A DNA stretch of 64,000 bases from Asterias rubens (GCF_902459465.1 NC_047066.1:21951047-22015046), one strand, 5' to 3'; shown: positions 44,571-54,897, numbered from the stretch's first letter. Made by a program: numbers and translations. Notes: generated by a model not told the origin, from the letters alone.

Positions 44571-45236
44571 AAAGAAGAAGTCAATGTTCCTGTCCATGCT
44601 CCTGTGATGGTGACCAATTACACTATAGAGTGGGAAGACATCTCTACTATATGAATGGTTCATCTACCTCCCCTAGCCAGAACAAGATATAGTGCACATC
44701 CTCCACAAAGAAGAAGTCAAAGTTCCTGTCCATGCTCCTGTGATGGTGACAAATTCCATCAGAGTGGGAATACATCTCAACTGTATGGATGGTCCATCTA
44801 CTTTCTCTAGCCAGAACAAGATATGGTGGACATCCTCCACAAAGAAGAAGTCAATATTCCTGTCCGTGCTCTGGTGACCAATTCCATCCGAGTGGGAAGA
44901 CATCTCAACTGTATGGATGGTCCATCTACTTTCTCTAGCCAGAACAAGATATGGTGGACATCCTCCACAAAGAAGAAGTCAATGTTCCTGTCCATGCTCA
45001 TGTGATGGTGACATATTCCATCAGAGTGGGAATACATCTCAACTGTATGGATGGTCCATCTACTTTCTCTAGCCAGAACAAGATATGGTGGACATCCTCC
45101 ACAAAGAAGAAGTCAAAGTTCCTGTCCGTGCTCTGGTGACCAATTCCATCCGAGTGGGAAGACATCTCAACTGTATGGATGGTTCATCTACTTTCTCTAG
45201 CCAGAACAAGATATGGTGAACATCCTTGGGAGCCAT
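44571..45236. repeat. 134-bp tandem array, 5 copies, ending in a possible exon
   Basis: AAAGAAGAAGTCAA marks units at 44571, 44707, 44841, 44969 and 45103; lengths alternate between 134-136 and 128 because of a 6-bp gap (GCTCCTGTGATGG versus GCTCTGG). Frames on both strands stay open for 60-80 codons because the unit has few stops. On the minus strand the array is entered through CTCTTTCAG|ATGGCT at 45236, and the paralogous segment keeps the same CTTTCAG|ATGGCT at 47181, so one unit may be exonic. Confidence 0.85.
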
Positions 45237-45603
45237 CTGAAAGAGAACAATACTATAGAGCGGGATATCATAAAGGTACACTGAACTGTTTGATGGAAGC
45301 CACACTTGTGCATGGCTTACCGATCTTCTGCGGCTAGAAAGATTTCTACCAAAGCAAAGAACAATCCTGTATTTTGACTTTAAGTGGATAGTACTCTTTC
45401 AGGCAATTGAAAGAATGCATTAATTCAAACCTTGCAAAAAATAGTTTATGGCCTGATGTTTCGACCTGAGCAGAGTCTTTCTCGAAGCAAAGATTCTACT
45501 AGCCATCCACTATTTTTTTGCATATGCGATTGGTCCTTTTGGTTGGTAAGTTGTTAGCAACAGCTAATTCTATTTCTGAATTTAATTCAAACCTTTATAT
45601 TAC

Positions 45604-45708
45604 TTCTCTGTCATGGGATGGTAGGATCAGGGGAGGGTACATCTTTTGCTGAGACGACAGCTCCAGCGTTGCAATCACCACACCATGACTACACTGAGGG
45701 ATGACAGC
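45604..45708 (-). CDS. Candidate coding exon, 105 nt, phase 0
   Basis: Minus strand: acceptor GTTAGTTACCTTGCAG, then exactly 35 open codons (AVIPQCSHGVVIATLELSSQ, QKMYPPLILPSHDRE) and donor GACAGAGAA|GTAATA. Both splice edges and most bases are conserved in the diverged duplicate at 47382-47821. On the plus strand the same stretch is also open, with a donor-like CTGCAAG|GTAACT, so the strand is not certain; I favour minus because the acceptor is strong and neighbouring candidates are minus. No known domain. Confidence 0.4.
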
Positions 45709-46392
45709 CTGCAAGGTAACTAACAAAACAATGTCTCTAAAATACTGAAAATAAATCTTTTTTTTTACCCCATCATGAATGATGGGTGGTAACAACCCTT
45801 CAGAAAAAGGGACTGCAAGCATCAACTTAGAAATGTAGACCAATTAATGGCTTACTGTAGAATGTGTGCTTCATGTCTTCATTCTCTACATACAATGCCA
45901 AATAACTGCACTAATTATGTCATGAACAAATTCAAATCAGTGTACACATGCACAACAAAAACTACTTTCTGGAAAATTATGCTTACATGAAGTCTCCTTT
46001 TTTTTTTACTAACCAGCAAGTAGAGCCATGAAGTTGGACCCTCTCTGAAAACTACAAGGTCAAAAGTTCAGTGCCTATCATACATCAAGAACCCAGTGCA
46101 CTTATGGACAAGAGAAGGGGTAGCCCTGTTAACCAGTTTCTAGTGTCAACAATTCACAAATAATAAACAACAAAACAGCAACAAAATTGAATTGTTAGAG
46201 GAACACCACACAACATGATCAATTTTCAAGACTTGAAAACAACCATCTACTAAATGCAAAATATTACAGGTAAAAAAAAGCCTGCATAAATTTGAACTAA
46301 CCCATTAGTTAGGCCTATTGTGTAACAACAAGGTTCCTAAATTTGTTTCAATAGATGTTGATTTTTGCACCAGGGGTTACGAATAATACAAA

Positions 46393-46550
46393 TTTTGGTT
46401 TTAACCCTTACAGTGACATCTGCTCTAGCAATGCAGAGGTCTTGTGTTTTAATCCCACCGAAGAGATTCACCCATGACTTTTGTTCACAAAACTTGGGAA
46501 AGTACTGAGTATTCACAATTTACTTAATACACATTGTTGTAAGGGTAATT
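46393..46550 (+). repeat. tRNA-headed SINE, plus strand
   Basis: Same family as 42910-43095: TGCTCTAGCAATGCAGAGGT, a B-box remnant GTTTTAATCCCACC, and the tail CTTGGGAAAGTACTGAGTAT ... CACATTGTTG. The head is partly decayed. Confidence 0.65.
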
Positions 46551-47381
46551 TAAACGGGTTTTCTGGTTGTAAGAAGCTAGTTTTACTGGTGTCAAGATAG
46601 CAACACCAAGCTATTGGATTAAACTTAACCGTTGCCCTATTGGCATGTCCCCCACTGTGGCAGATCTTTAGCCCCTTTCACACAAGAGCAACTTAGCAAG
46701 TATCCATTGCTAAATTGTAGCATTATGGTTGTAACAATAATACAAATTGTACCTAGAGTGAGAAAAACAATACTGTAGTGCTGTCAAGGGTCTCTTTAAA
46801 ATTGTCAAACTATATTTTACAACCAAGCTAAATTTAAGCAAGGGACCTCAGTTAAACTGCTGTCGTGTAAATAGCACTTTTGTCTTTTAAAGACAAGTTG
46901 AAAATGATGATAAGCCAAACATGAGCAAACAATATTAATGTTTTAACTCACCATGATCTGCATGGTACAGTGTATCTCATCAGCATACTCTCAGAGGAGT
47001 GTTCCTCAACACTATGTCTCAGCTTCAAGTGTCAGACAGTCATCAGAATATCAGCACTCCACTAAAGAAGAAGTCAAGATTCCTGTCCATGTTTTTGGTG
47101 ACTATGTCCTTTTAGGACATCGGATAGTTCGCCTACTTCACCTTGCCAGAACTAGATATGGTGGACATCATGGGCAGCCATCTGAAAGAGAAAAGTTACT
47201 AAAGAGCATGATAAAAGTACACTGAACTGTTGGATGGATGCCATCTAGCCAAAGGCATGCCCATCTTTCCAAGAAGGAAATATTTCTTCCCCAGCAAAGC
47301 ACAACCCTGTATTTTGACTTAAGCAGGATGGTTCCCGCTTAGGTGATACAAAGAATGCATTAATTCAAACCTTCATATTAC

Positions 47382-47821
47382 TTCTCTGTCATGGGATGGT
47401 AGGATCAGGGGAGGGGCACATCTCGTCGTGTGCCCGGCAAAAGGACGTAACGGAAAGTTCCCGGCAGAAGGACGTAAGCAATTTATGTTAAAATTTGTGT
47501 TTCAAGAATTATGAGCGGGAAAGTTTGGTAAATTTGTTGCCATGCAAAAGTCATTCTAGAAAGGTTAAATTCTGCATGGGGAATGGGGAAACATGTCTTC
47601 AGGGTAATTCTAGCAAAAGAACAAACAAAAATGACATATTTTTCATGTCAGGAGCCATTTTGTTGCTTACGTCCCTTTGTTACTGGGACGAACTACTTTA
47701 TGTTCCCGGCAAAAGGGCGTAAGGCCTTACGCCCTTTTGCCGGGCACACGACGATCTGTTGCTGAGACGTCAGCTCCAGCGTTGCAATCACCACACCATG
47801 ACTACACTGAGGGATGACAGC
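47382..47821 (-). pseudogene. Duplicate of the 45604 exon, split by a MITE
   Basis: The exon halves 47382-47423 and 47758-47821 match 45604-45708 nearly base for base, with the acceptor TTAGTTACCTTGCAG kept. A 330-bp element with its 4-bp target duplication separates them, and there is also a 1-nt insertion in the G run near 47413 that would shift the frame. This copy cannot code for the intact peptide. Confidence 0.6.
47424..47753. mobile_element. MITE with CGTCGTGTGCCC ends and ATCT target duplication (330 bp)
   Basis: The terminal inverted repeats are 27 bp with one mismatch (CGTCGTGTGCCCGGCAAAAG, then GACGTAA or GGCGTAA). ATCT flanks both sides (47420-47423 and 47754-47757), and the paralogous segment at 45641-45644 gives the empty site with a single ATCT. 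The motif TTCCCGGCA(A/G)AAGG(A/G)CGTAAG is repeated inside near both ends. No transposase. I do not recognise the family. Confidence 0.85.
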
Positions 47822-48253
47822 CTGCAAGGTAACTAACAAAACAATGACTTTCAAAAATACTGAAAATAAATCATGTTTTTAACCTCATCATACTTGGAAT
47901 AAAATTAAGTTCATTTTTGGTAACGACCTTCTTGGAACAGGAGACGTCCTGCAAGCATGTTAACTAAGAAATGTGGACCAATTAATGGCTTTGCCTGCTG
48001 TGGCATTTTGTACTTCTTGTCTTTATTTACTTAGGCCTACATGAAGTCAATACCTCTTTGCTTTCCTGAGTGCTGTTTTTTGTTTTACTAAACAGTAAAA
48101 ATAAAGTAGAGCCATGAAGTTATGCCCTTTCTAAACAGCACAAGGTCAAAAATTCAGTGGATACTACACATCAGTGTTTGAAAAAAGCACAACATAAAAC
48201 AACCTTAATTCTTAAATGATCTCAAACCTGCAACTAGCTTGCTCTAGTCATCA

Positions 48254-48609
48254 TTTAAAGGCAGTGGACACTATTGGTAATTATTAGCATAAAATGGGGA
48301 AAGGTTGATGGTATAAAACATGGTGAGAAACGGCTCCCTCTACAGTGCCATAGTTTTCGAGAAAGAAGTAAAATTTTCAATGATTTTGATGTCGAGACCT
48401 CAGATTTAGAACTTGAGGCCTCGAAATCAACCATCTAAACGCACACAACTTCGTGTGACAAGGGTGGTTTTTCTTTCATTATTATCTCGCAACTTCAACG
48501 ACCAATTGAGCTCAAATTTTTACAGGTTTTATATTTTATGCATATGTTGAGATACACAAAGTGAGAAGACTGGTCTTCGACAATTACCATTAGTGTCCAC
48601 TGTCTTTAA
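48254..48609 (+). mobile_element. TTAA MITE family 1
   Basis: TTTAAAGGCAGTGGACACTA at the left and TTAGTGTCCACTGTCTTTAA at the right are inverted. The interior pair GAGACCTCAGATTTAGAACT / TTGAGGCCTCGAAATC is present. A small deletion follows TTATTAGCATAAAA. Confidence 0.88.
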
Positions 48610-49690
48610 GTAGAATAAAAAGCAAGTTTTCAAAGAGCAAAATCTACACTCAAATATATTGTACACATGGTATTACCGCAAACCGAATATACATTGATAC
48701 CTCGCCATGCAATGACTCCAAAACTTGAACACTAAACTACCTTCCCCTTAAAAACAGCTGTTCATTTTGGCATCCAGGACAAGAATCAGACATCACATCT
48801 TGCTCTCTACCTTACAATGTCAGAATGTCCTTAGATTGTCCTTGATGTGTAAGTGTTCAAACAAAACATGTCAGGACTTCTTCAACTTGAGTAGCCTCAT
48901 ATCTCTGCAGAGCTTGCTCCCTGGGAGCTGGATGTGTTTCTTTCTGGTTGGATCTCACATCCTGTGGCTGTGAAAAACCCAAGCTCAAAGAGGTCTAGTG
49001 GGTGTTTCCATCCTGTTCCGTATCTTCAGGTCCTGCAGATGATAGCGCCTTTGGCTGTGGCTGCGTTCCTTTCTGGAGAGTGACTGTGTTCACACTTGTT
49101 GTCATTAGATAGTCCTTCAGATCTCATCCAGGTCTGAACAGTTGTACTTCAGCCCTCTGGTGGGATCATCATCATTTCCATCCATCCCTTGCATCACTCT
49201 CAGCATTATCAGTGGCTTAGGTTCACTCCAGGTGAATGCTTGAACACACCTCAGCATGGCTGGCTCATTAGCAGTCCTAAACATCGTAGCATGGCTGGCT
49301 CACTAGCAGTCCTATACCTTCTCGTTCTAAAACTTCCACCCTTCTTCCACCAGCTGCAGTTGGTGGCTAAGGAATTGCTCCCTCAATGTAACAGTCAAAC
49401 ACAGTGATTCAATTGAAATAATTATAACATTTATTTCCATAATGACCACTGCAGTACAGACAAATCAAGACAAACAATGAGCACTGCCGGAGTCTCTTTA
49501 AAGTAAAATGAATTTATAACAAGAAGCAGTTTTCTTTCTTTAGAAGACAATCAGAGCATACTGTTTGAAACGTCGAGTTGAAACCAACGGTTCTTTTCAG
49601 AACCACCCCAACTCATTTAGAGATAGTCAATACATGGTGTTACCGCAAACTTTTCCATATAAGAAGCAATTTGTTAAAAAACTAACAATG
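48610..49690. other. Stretch without supported genes
   Basis: Several frames of 60-90 codons exist on the plus strand but none has splice or family support. A 36-bp duplication of CATGGCTGGCTCAYTAGCAG lies at about 49251-49318. Confidence 0.4.
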
Positions 49691-49694
49691 TCAT

Positions 49695-49876
49695 ATGGAA
49701 CCCAATATCATAGAGCTGCTTCAAATAAGCATAAAATATGCTTAGCACAACAACATTATGCTTACCATAGGTTACCAACAAAATTACTGCATCACATGTG
49801 TACCATTTGCAACTGGTTGGTTTAATGCTCATCTCTAGCAGAAAATTGTTAAGCAATATTAAGCATGTAACTCTGT
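49695..49876. mobile_element. GCTTAGCA-family MITE
   Basis: ATATCATAGAGCTGCTTCAA, AATATGCTTAGCACAACAAC, TGTACCATTTGCAACTGGTT and GCAGAAAATTGTTAAGCAAT are in family order. Confidence 0.75.
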
Positions 49877-50107
49877 AACTATGAGAATGGATTCTGGTTT
49901 AATTCCTTTTAAGACATTCTCTTGACTATAAAAACACAATTCAGGCAAAAAAATCAATTGAAACTGAATAAAAACTGACTTCATCTTCAGGCAAATGAGT
50001 CCACTCTTCAAATTGTCTTGTCTGGTTGCTTGGTTTGAACAAGAATATTGGAAACTCAAAGTCAGTGTTACAAATACATGTAACATCAGTCCTTCATACA
50101 AGAGCAC

Positions 50108-50305
50108 AGGGCTGCAATTTCGTCGAGCTGCTAAGCGCAAAAATATGCTTAGCATGAAACTTCTTGCTGGATAAAAACAGGATTACCAACCCAATTTGTT
50201 ACTGATATTCAGCTGTTGTTTGCTTTTCCTGAAAATTACATGGAAATTTTTTTGGAAATCTTGTTTTTATCAAGGAAGAAATTTCATGCTTAGCAAATTT
50301 GATGC
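50108..50305. mobile_element. GCTTAGCA-family MITE, subfamily with AAACAGGATTACCAAC
   Basis: CAATTTCGTCGAGCTGCTAA, GCTTAGCATGAAACTTCTTG, then inverted ATCTTGTTTTTATCAAGGAA and GAAATTTCATGCTTAGCA. The same subfamily is found at 54719-54897. Confidence 0.75.
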
Positions 50306-50408
50306 ATTGACTCCTGAATGGCTCTTCAGACACACGCTTTTGGTGAAGCGATCGGCGTAAATAAAGGGAACTAGGATTTTTTAATTCAATCTTGGCCTAA
50401 CATAAGCG

Positions 50409-50732
50409 TTAAAAGGCACTGGACACCTTTGATGATTGTCATATTTATAATGACCTGCATTCTCACTTGGTGTATTCCAATATTTTATATGCATAAAATC
50501 AATCACAAATCTGTGAACATTTGGACTCAATTGGTCATCAAAGCTGCAAGAGAATATGAAAGAAAAACACATTTGTACAAATTTGTGTGCTTTCATCAGA
50601 TGCATAATAAATGGCTTCATCAAGTATTTTATTATTTGAGTGAAAACTTTACCTATCAAAAACTCACAATGGTCTCTACTATCAACAGCTCTCCATTTGC
50701 TCGTGAGTAAATACCAATAGTGGTGCCTTTTT
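50409..50732 (-). mobile_element. TTAA MITE family 1
   Basis: It starts TTAAAAGGCACTGGACACCT and ends ACCAATAGTGGTGCCTTTTTA, with inverted ends and minus orientation. Confidence 0.82.
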
Positions 50733-50776
50733 AACAAACTGCTTTATTATTTGTACTGAGAACATTGGGAGACTGT

Positions 50777-51755
50777 GGCACTTATGGTACTGTGATCTCA
50801 ACTACAGTTCCTTGGGTAGGCCTCCTACTACCCCATCCATAAAACTTGAGCTGGGACCAGTCATTGGCTCTTATGGTACTGTGATCTCAACTACAGTTCC
50901 TTGGGTAGGCCCCCTACTACCCCATCCATAAAACTTGAGCTGGGACCAGTCATTGGCTCTTATGGTACTGTGATCTCAACTACAGTTCCTTGGGTAGGCC
51001 CCCTACTACCCCATCCATAAAACTTGAGCTGGGACCAGTCATTGGCTCTTATGGTACTGTGATCTCAACTACAGTTCCTTGGGTAGGCCCCCTACTACCC
51101 CATCCATAAAACTTGAGCTGGGACCAGTCATTGGCTCTTATGGTACTGTGATCTCAACTACAGTTCCTTGGGTAGGCCCCCTACTACCCCATCCATAAAA
51201 CTTGAGCTGGGACCAGTCATTGGCTCTTATGGTACTGTGATCTCAACTACAGTTCCTTGGGTAGGCCCCCTACTACCCCATCCATAAAACTTGAGCTGGG
51301 ACCAGTCATTGGCTCTTATGGTACTGTGATCTCAACTACAGTTCCTTGGGTAGGCCCCCTACTACCCCATCCATAAAACTTGAGCTGGGACCAGTCATTG
51401 GCTCTTATGGTACTGTGATCTCAACTACAGTTCCTTGGGTAGGCCCCCTACTACCCCATCCATAAAACTTGAGCTGGGACCAGTCATTGGCTCTTATGGT
51501 ACTGTGATCTCAACTACAGTTCCTTGGGTAGGCCCCCTACTACCCCATCCATAAAACTTGAGCTGGGACCAGTCATTGGCTCTTATGGTACTGTGATCTC
51601 AACTACAGTTCCTTGGGTAGGCCTCCTACTACCCCATCCATAAAACTTGAGCTGGGACCAGTCATTGGCTCTTATGGTACTGTGATCTCAACTACAGTTC
51701 CTTGGGTAGGCCCCCTACTACCCCATCCATAAAACTTGAGCTGGGACCAGTCATT
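50777..51755. repeat. 89-bp tandem array, 11 nearly identical copies
   Basis: The unit (GGCTCTTATGGTACTGTGAT ... CTGGGACCAGTCATT) repeats every 89 bases exactly. Only one position varies in the interior: GGCCTCC in units 1 and 10 instead of GGCCCCC; the first unit also starts GGCAC. Such homogeneity implies very recent expansion. No open frame spans it. Confidence 0.98.
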
Positions 51756-52580
51756 GGGGCGATGGTCAAATTAGGGTGGAACATGGGAACTAATGGGATG
51801 TCTCAACTCATTGGTTGACTTGACTCATTGACAAAGAATAAAAACACTACTTGGGGTCAGTTACCTTCAAGGGAAAGTTTATTTCCTTATCCTGACAAAA
51901 CAAGGATTCACAGTTAAACAAAACAAACAGTTAGCACAACAAATAATGAAAAGTCCCTTGAACTTCAAGACCCTCCTAATCTTCCAAAATACTTCAATCA
52001 TTAACAATTGAATTAACAACTGAAATTGTTTTTTTCAATAACAAGCAATGATGACATGGACTTGGACCTAGAATCCTAAATTATACAGAGTCAAGCAATG
52101 AGTTGGAGCTAGACAAGTTGAATCATTACAAATAGTGCCGTCTCAATCACGTATAGTGTGTCGCACGTCGATCACACCCGGCCCTTAAGTGTTGTGCACA
52201 ACATACATTGTATACAGGGTCAAATTTTACAGGCAGTTGGCAAAGTAGTTGTACATTTATAAAATTATTTATACTCATTTTCTGTTCAAGGCATGATCAG
52301 TCAAATATTTTGTGGTATTTTAAAGTCACCTGGAAGTGGTATCTTTTCAAAATAAAGCTTCGGCACTAATATGTGTGTTTTGATGAGTGGAATGTGAATA
52401 AACAGTTAACTAAGGTTTTAAAAAATAAGTTCTTATGTTATTTACAAATTTAAGAGTAGACCCCCACCCGAGAGGGCGCTGTTCGTGACGTCAATCGAGG
52501 CAGACTTTGCCTGTAATGCGTAGAGTAAACACAATTGCAAAGTACATGTAAGTTCAATAAAAAATGTTTTGCATGTGACT
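51756..52580. other. Stretch without recognised features
   Basis: AT-rich, with an isolated GC-richer spot near 52460-52500 (GAGAGGGCGCTGTTCGTGAC, CGTCA). No exon could be paired with splice sites here. Confidence 0.35.
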
Positions 52581-52583
52581 CAC

Positions 52584-52647
52584 CCGGGCAGATACAGGTT
52601 GTAGCTGTAACCCGCTGTTCCTTCTCTATGTGCTTGGATGCTTCACT
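52584..52647 (-). other. Candidate exon of unit 2 (64 nt)
   Basis: Minus strand: a strong acceptor GGCCCTCCCCTGCAG, then AGTGAAGCATCCAAGCACAT ... TATCTGCCCGG and donor GTGAGTCAC. Open in one frame. It lies between the 54-kb first exon and the 38-43 kb cluster on the same strand. No similarity to the b family is evident. Confidence 0.4.
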
Positions 52648-52854
52648 CTGCAGGGGAGGGCCACATGAGCATGTACAGTTGTACTTCTATCAGTTCAGCA
52701 AACACTTGTATGGTACCAATCACCATCCATACTGAAGCTGGTTTAAACTGTGTGAGATATAAGAACCAAACTGTTAAAACATGTAGGGCCTACATAATGT
52801 AAATAAAACAGTCAGGATTCAAACTGCGTACTTAAAATGTACATGTAAAGCCTC

Positions 52855-53225
52855 GGTCACAACCCACCGTGCATGTTTTTTGTCCGTACGCTTTGTGGGA
52901 GGCCACGGCTGCCACGTTTTTTATGAAAACACGGGGAGGGAGTGGCAAGAGCAGGGAGGGAATATGTCAACGCACGTCACTCGCACCGTTTGTCCAAGGT
53001 GTAAGTACGTGGCCCGCATGCCATGCCTGGCCGTGAGTGGTTGCGTGCATAGTACGTTGCGCACGTGGTATGTGAGTACTACATGCTTACAACGTGCTTA
53101 CAACGTACGATCATCTTGCGAGTGCCACGTTGTCGTACGGAGGCCGTACTTACACGTGCTGATTACGTACGGTGTACTCACTCGCATGTTGTAAGTGCGT
53201 GCAGGTGCGGTTAGCATGCGCTAAT
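52855..53225. repeat. ACGT/CpG-rich block, probably transposon-derived
   Basis: Dense in TACGT, CACGT and GTACG words (for example ACAACGTGCTTACAACGTAC), unlike the AT-rich flanks. It starts at GCCTCGGTCACAACCCACCG, a sequence I recall as a common repeat start in sea star DNA. No matching inverted end was found downstream, so the element is probably truncated. The 104-codon frame within it has no recognisable product. Confidence 0.45.
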
Positions 53226-53752
53226 TTATGGTAAAAAGTGGCCTTATTTGTCCTGGGGAAAAAATACGCTTCCAGCACGTGGAGTCTTGGCACAAGACGT
53301 CGCAAAGTTCTGCAGTTTGTGTAAATTGCTCCCTGACTATTATCAATCTGCCTAGTGTTTCGTTGACGCAAGTTGAAGGCAATTTGGCTGCAAATAGTAG
53401 GCCGCCAGTGATCAGTGCAAGAAAGTGTTTACACGGGAATGGAAATGCAATTTCAATTTTTTTTAACAAAATATTAACACCAAAGGAGACAATTTAACAA
53501 TTTTAAATAATGCGGGCTTGGAGTTCCAACTACAAGGAACATATGAGTAAAAGTTCAGACTCCCGAGTTAGGTAGAAATATTTTTAACAGATTTTTGAAT
53601 TTTGTTCGCAATGGTACGGGACCTTCATACCCTGCACTCCGTCGCGTTGCTTGCAACGGAGGAGTCCAACCTGGGCTACTCATTGGCTAGATTAGTTTGC
53701 CCAAATTAAGTCTAGTGCGAACACCGCTTAACAATTGTCGGAAAGAGACAAG

Positions 53753-53893
53753 GGATAACTTTCTGTGTATGGGGATAATGGCGCCACCACCTTTTCACTC
53801 ATTTCTACAAAAAGGGATATCACATTGACGAAAATTAGATAGTATTATTTCATATCGAATGAAAAAGTGGTGGCGCCATACGGAAATTTTTCC
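53753..53893. mobile_element. Small MITE, copy 2 of the 13848 family
   Basis: Left end GGATAACTTTCTGTGTATGG with ATGGCGCCACCACCTTTTCA; right end TGAAAAAGTGGTGGCGCCAT and ACGGAAATTTTTCC, inverted. The 8-bp flanks are only partly matching (GAGACAAG / TAGACGAA), so the target duplication has decayed or the left end is altered by a 6-bp insertion. Confidence 0.75.
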
Positions 53894-54108
53894 TAGACGA
53901 ACTTCAGGCATTATCAACACGTGCGCTTCGAAGATTGCCGCCACACTGCACAGTTAAGCATACCGCACATTGCACACACAATGACTTAAGCCCACCCGCC
54001 ACACCGACAATTTAAGATATATGTGTTTGCACCATTTTTGCCGTTTTGAAACCTCATATAAACCTCAAAAACACTCCCAAAAGATTCTATAACTAATATT
54101 CAACTCAC

Positions 54109-54225
54109 CTTATTCATTTTGCAGTAGTTTTGTCAACCGAATTGGCTATAAAATACAAAATAACTGGAGAGAAAAATTGGAGTCTTTCGCGGTCAGCCAT
54201 TTTGTCTTCAAGGAAAGGTCAACGC
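54109..54225 (-). other. Candidate first exon, transcription unit 2
   Basis: Minus strand: CAAAATGGCTGACCGCGAAA near the 5' side and donor ATGAATAAG|GTGAGTTGAAT at 54109. The 3' part and intron start align with the candidate first exon at 11004. An ATG at about 54203 opens only 28 codons before a stop just ahead of the donor, so the exon is probably untranslated or encodes a short upstream peptide. The downstream minus-strand candidates at 52.6, 45.6 and 38-43 kb follow. Confidence 0.45.
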
Positions 54226-54330
54226 CCCGCCGAAAAATGTGCTCATCAAAGTAGCCCTGACGTCACACTACGAGGATCATGAATGATAAAGACAGGGGAC
54301 CAGTCTAATATCGAAGGAGCGAGCCAACGT
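54190..54330 (-). promoter_or_regulatory. Promoter-like region of unit 2
   Basis: It has a YY1-like CAAAATGGC, a full CRE-type TGACGTCA (54261-54268), CpG-rich sequence around GAAAGGTCAACGCCCCGCCG, and an octamer ATTTGCAT near 54340. YY1 sites close to the start of transcription with CRE and GC boxes are common in TATA-less metazoan promoters. The octamer is shared with the 11.2-kb region. Confidence 0.4.
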
Positions 54331-54718
54331 GACTAATTTGCATATCTCCATTGAGAAGGGCAAAGCACATTTTTTAAAGGGAAATACTTTTCTTGCGATA
54401 GAGGAGGGGACGATCCCAAAAAAGATACAAATATAGATAATCGGTTAAATTATAGCATTGTGATAAAACATGGCGTTGCTTTGAAGACTTTTGGAAACAT
54501 GTGTGGAATGTACGAGGAAGAATGAGCTGTAAGGGAAACCAACCTTGTGTGAACACCCCCATTAAAGAATGGAGCCAAAGTCCCCATATTTTCTAGATAA
54601 CTCATCCCTTGTTTGACAACCAGCCCACCCCAGGCCCTGTTTTGCTTCTGTTAGAGCAAAATAAAGCAGGATGGGGATGTAAAGCAGGATGGGGATGTAT
54701 CGATTAGCTCGATCCCTG

Positions 54719-54897
54719 ACGGGATAAAAAACAGGATTACTAACCAGATTTCCACGTGATTTTCAGGATAAGCAAACAACAGCTGAATGCCAGTAACAAG
54801 CAATATGCAACAAATTAAAATTTGGTTGGTAATCTTGTTTTTATCAACGAAGAAATTTCATGCCAGCAAATTGTTGTGCTTGCATGCTTTATTGGGA
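54719..54897. mobile_element. GCTTAGCA-family MITE, AAACAGGATTACTAAC subfamily
   Basis: Inverted AAAAACAGGATTACTAACCA and TTGGTTGGTAATCTTGTTTTTATC, with GAAATTTCATGCCAGCAAAT. Related to 50108-50305. Confidence 0.75.

Larger units (their letters stand above)
44080..46095. repeat. Diverged segmental duplication, copy 1
   Basis: Blocks near 44085 (ATCTCATCAGCATACTG), 45210-45440, 45590-45860 and 45985-46095 match 46970-48178 in the same order, with many indels. Copy 1 additionally holds the 134-bp array. The pair carries the candidate exon at 45604 and its relative at 47382. Confidence 0.8.
46970..48178. repeat. Diverged segmental duplication, copy 2
   Basis: Partner of 44080-46095. Shared blocks include CAGCCATCTGAAAGAGAA, GTACACTGAACTGTT, AGCGTTGCAATCACCACACC and TAGAGCCATGAAGTT. 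It contains a MITE that copy 1 lacks and only one copy of the 134-bp unit. Confidence 0.8.
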
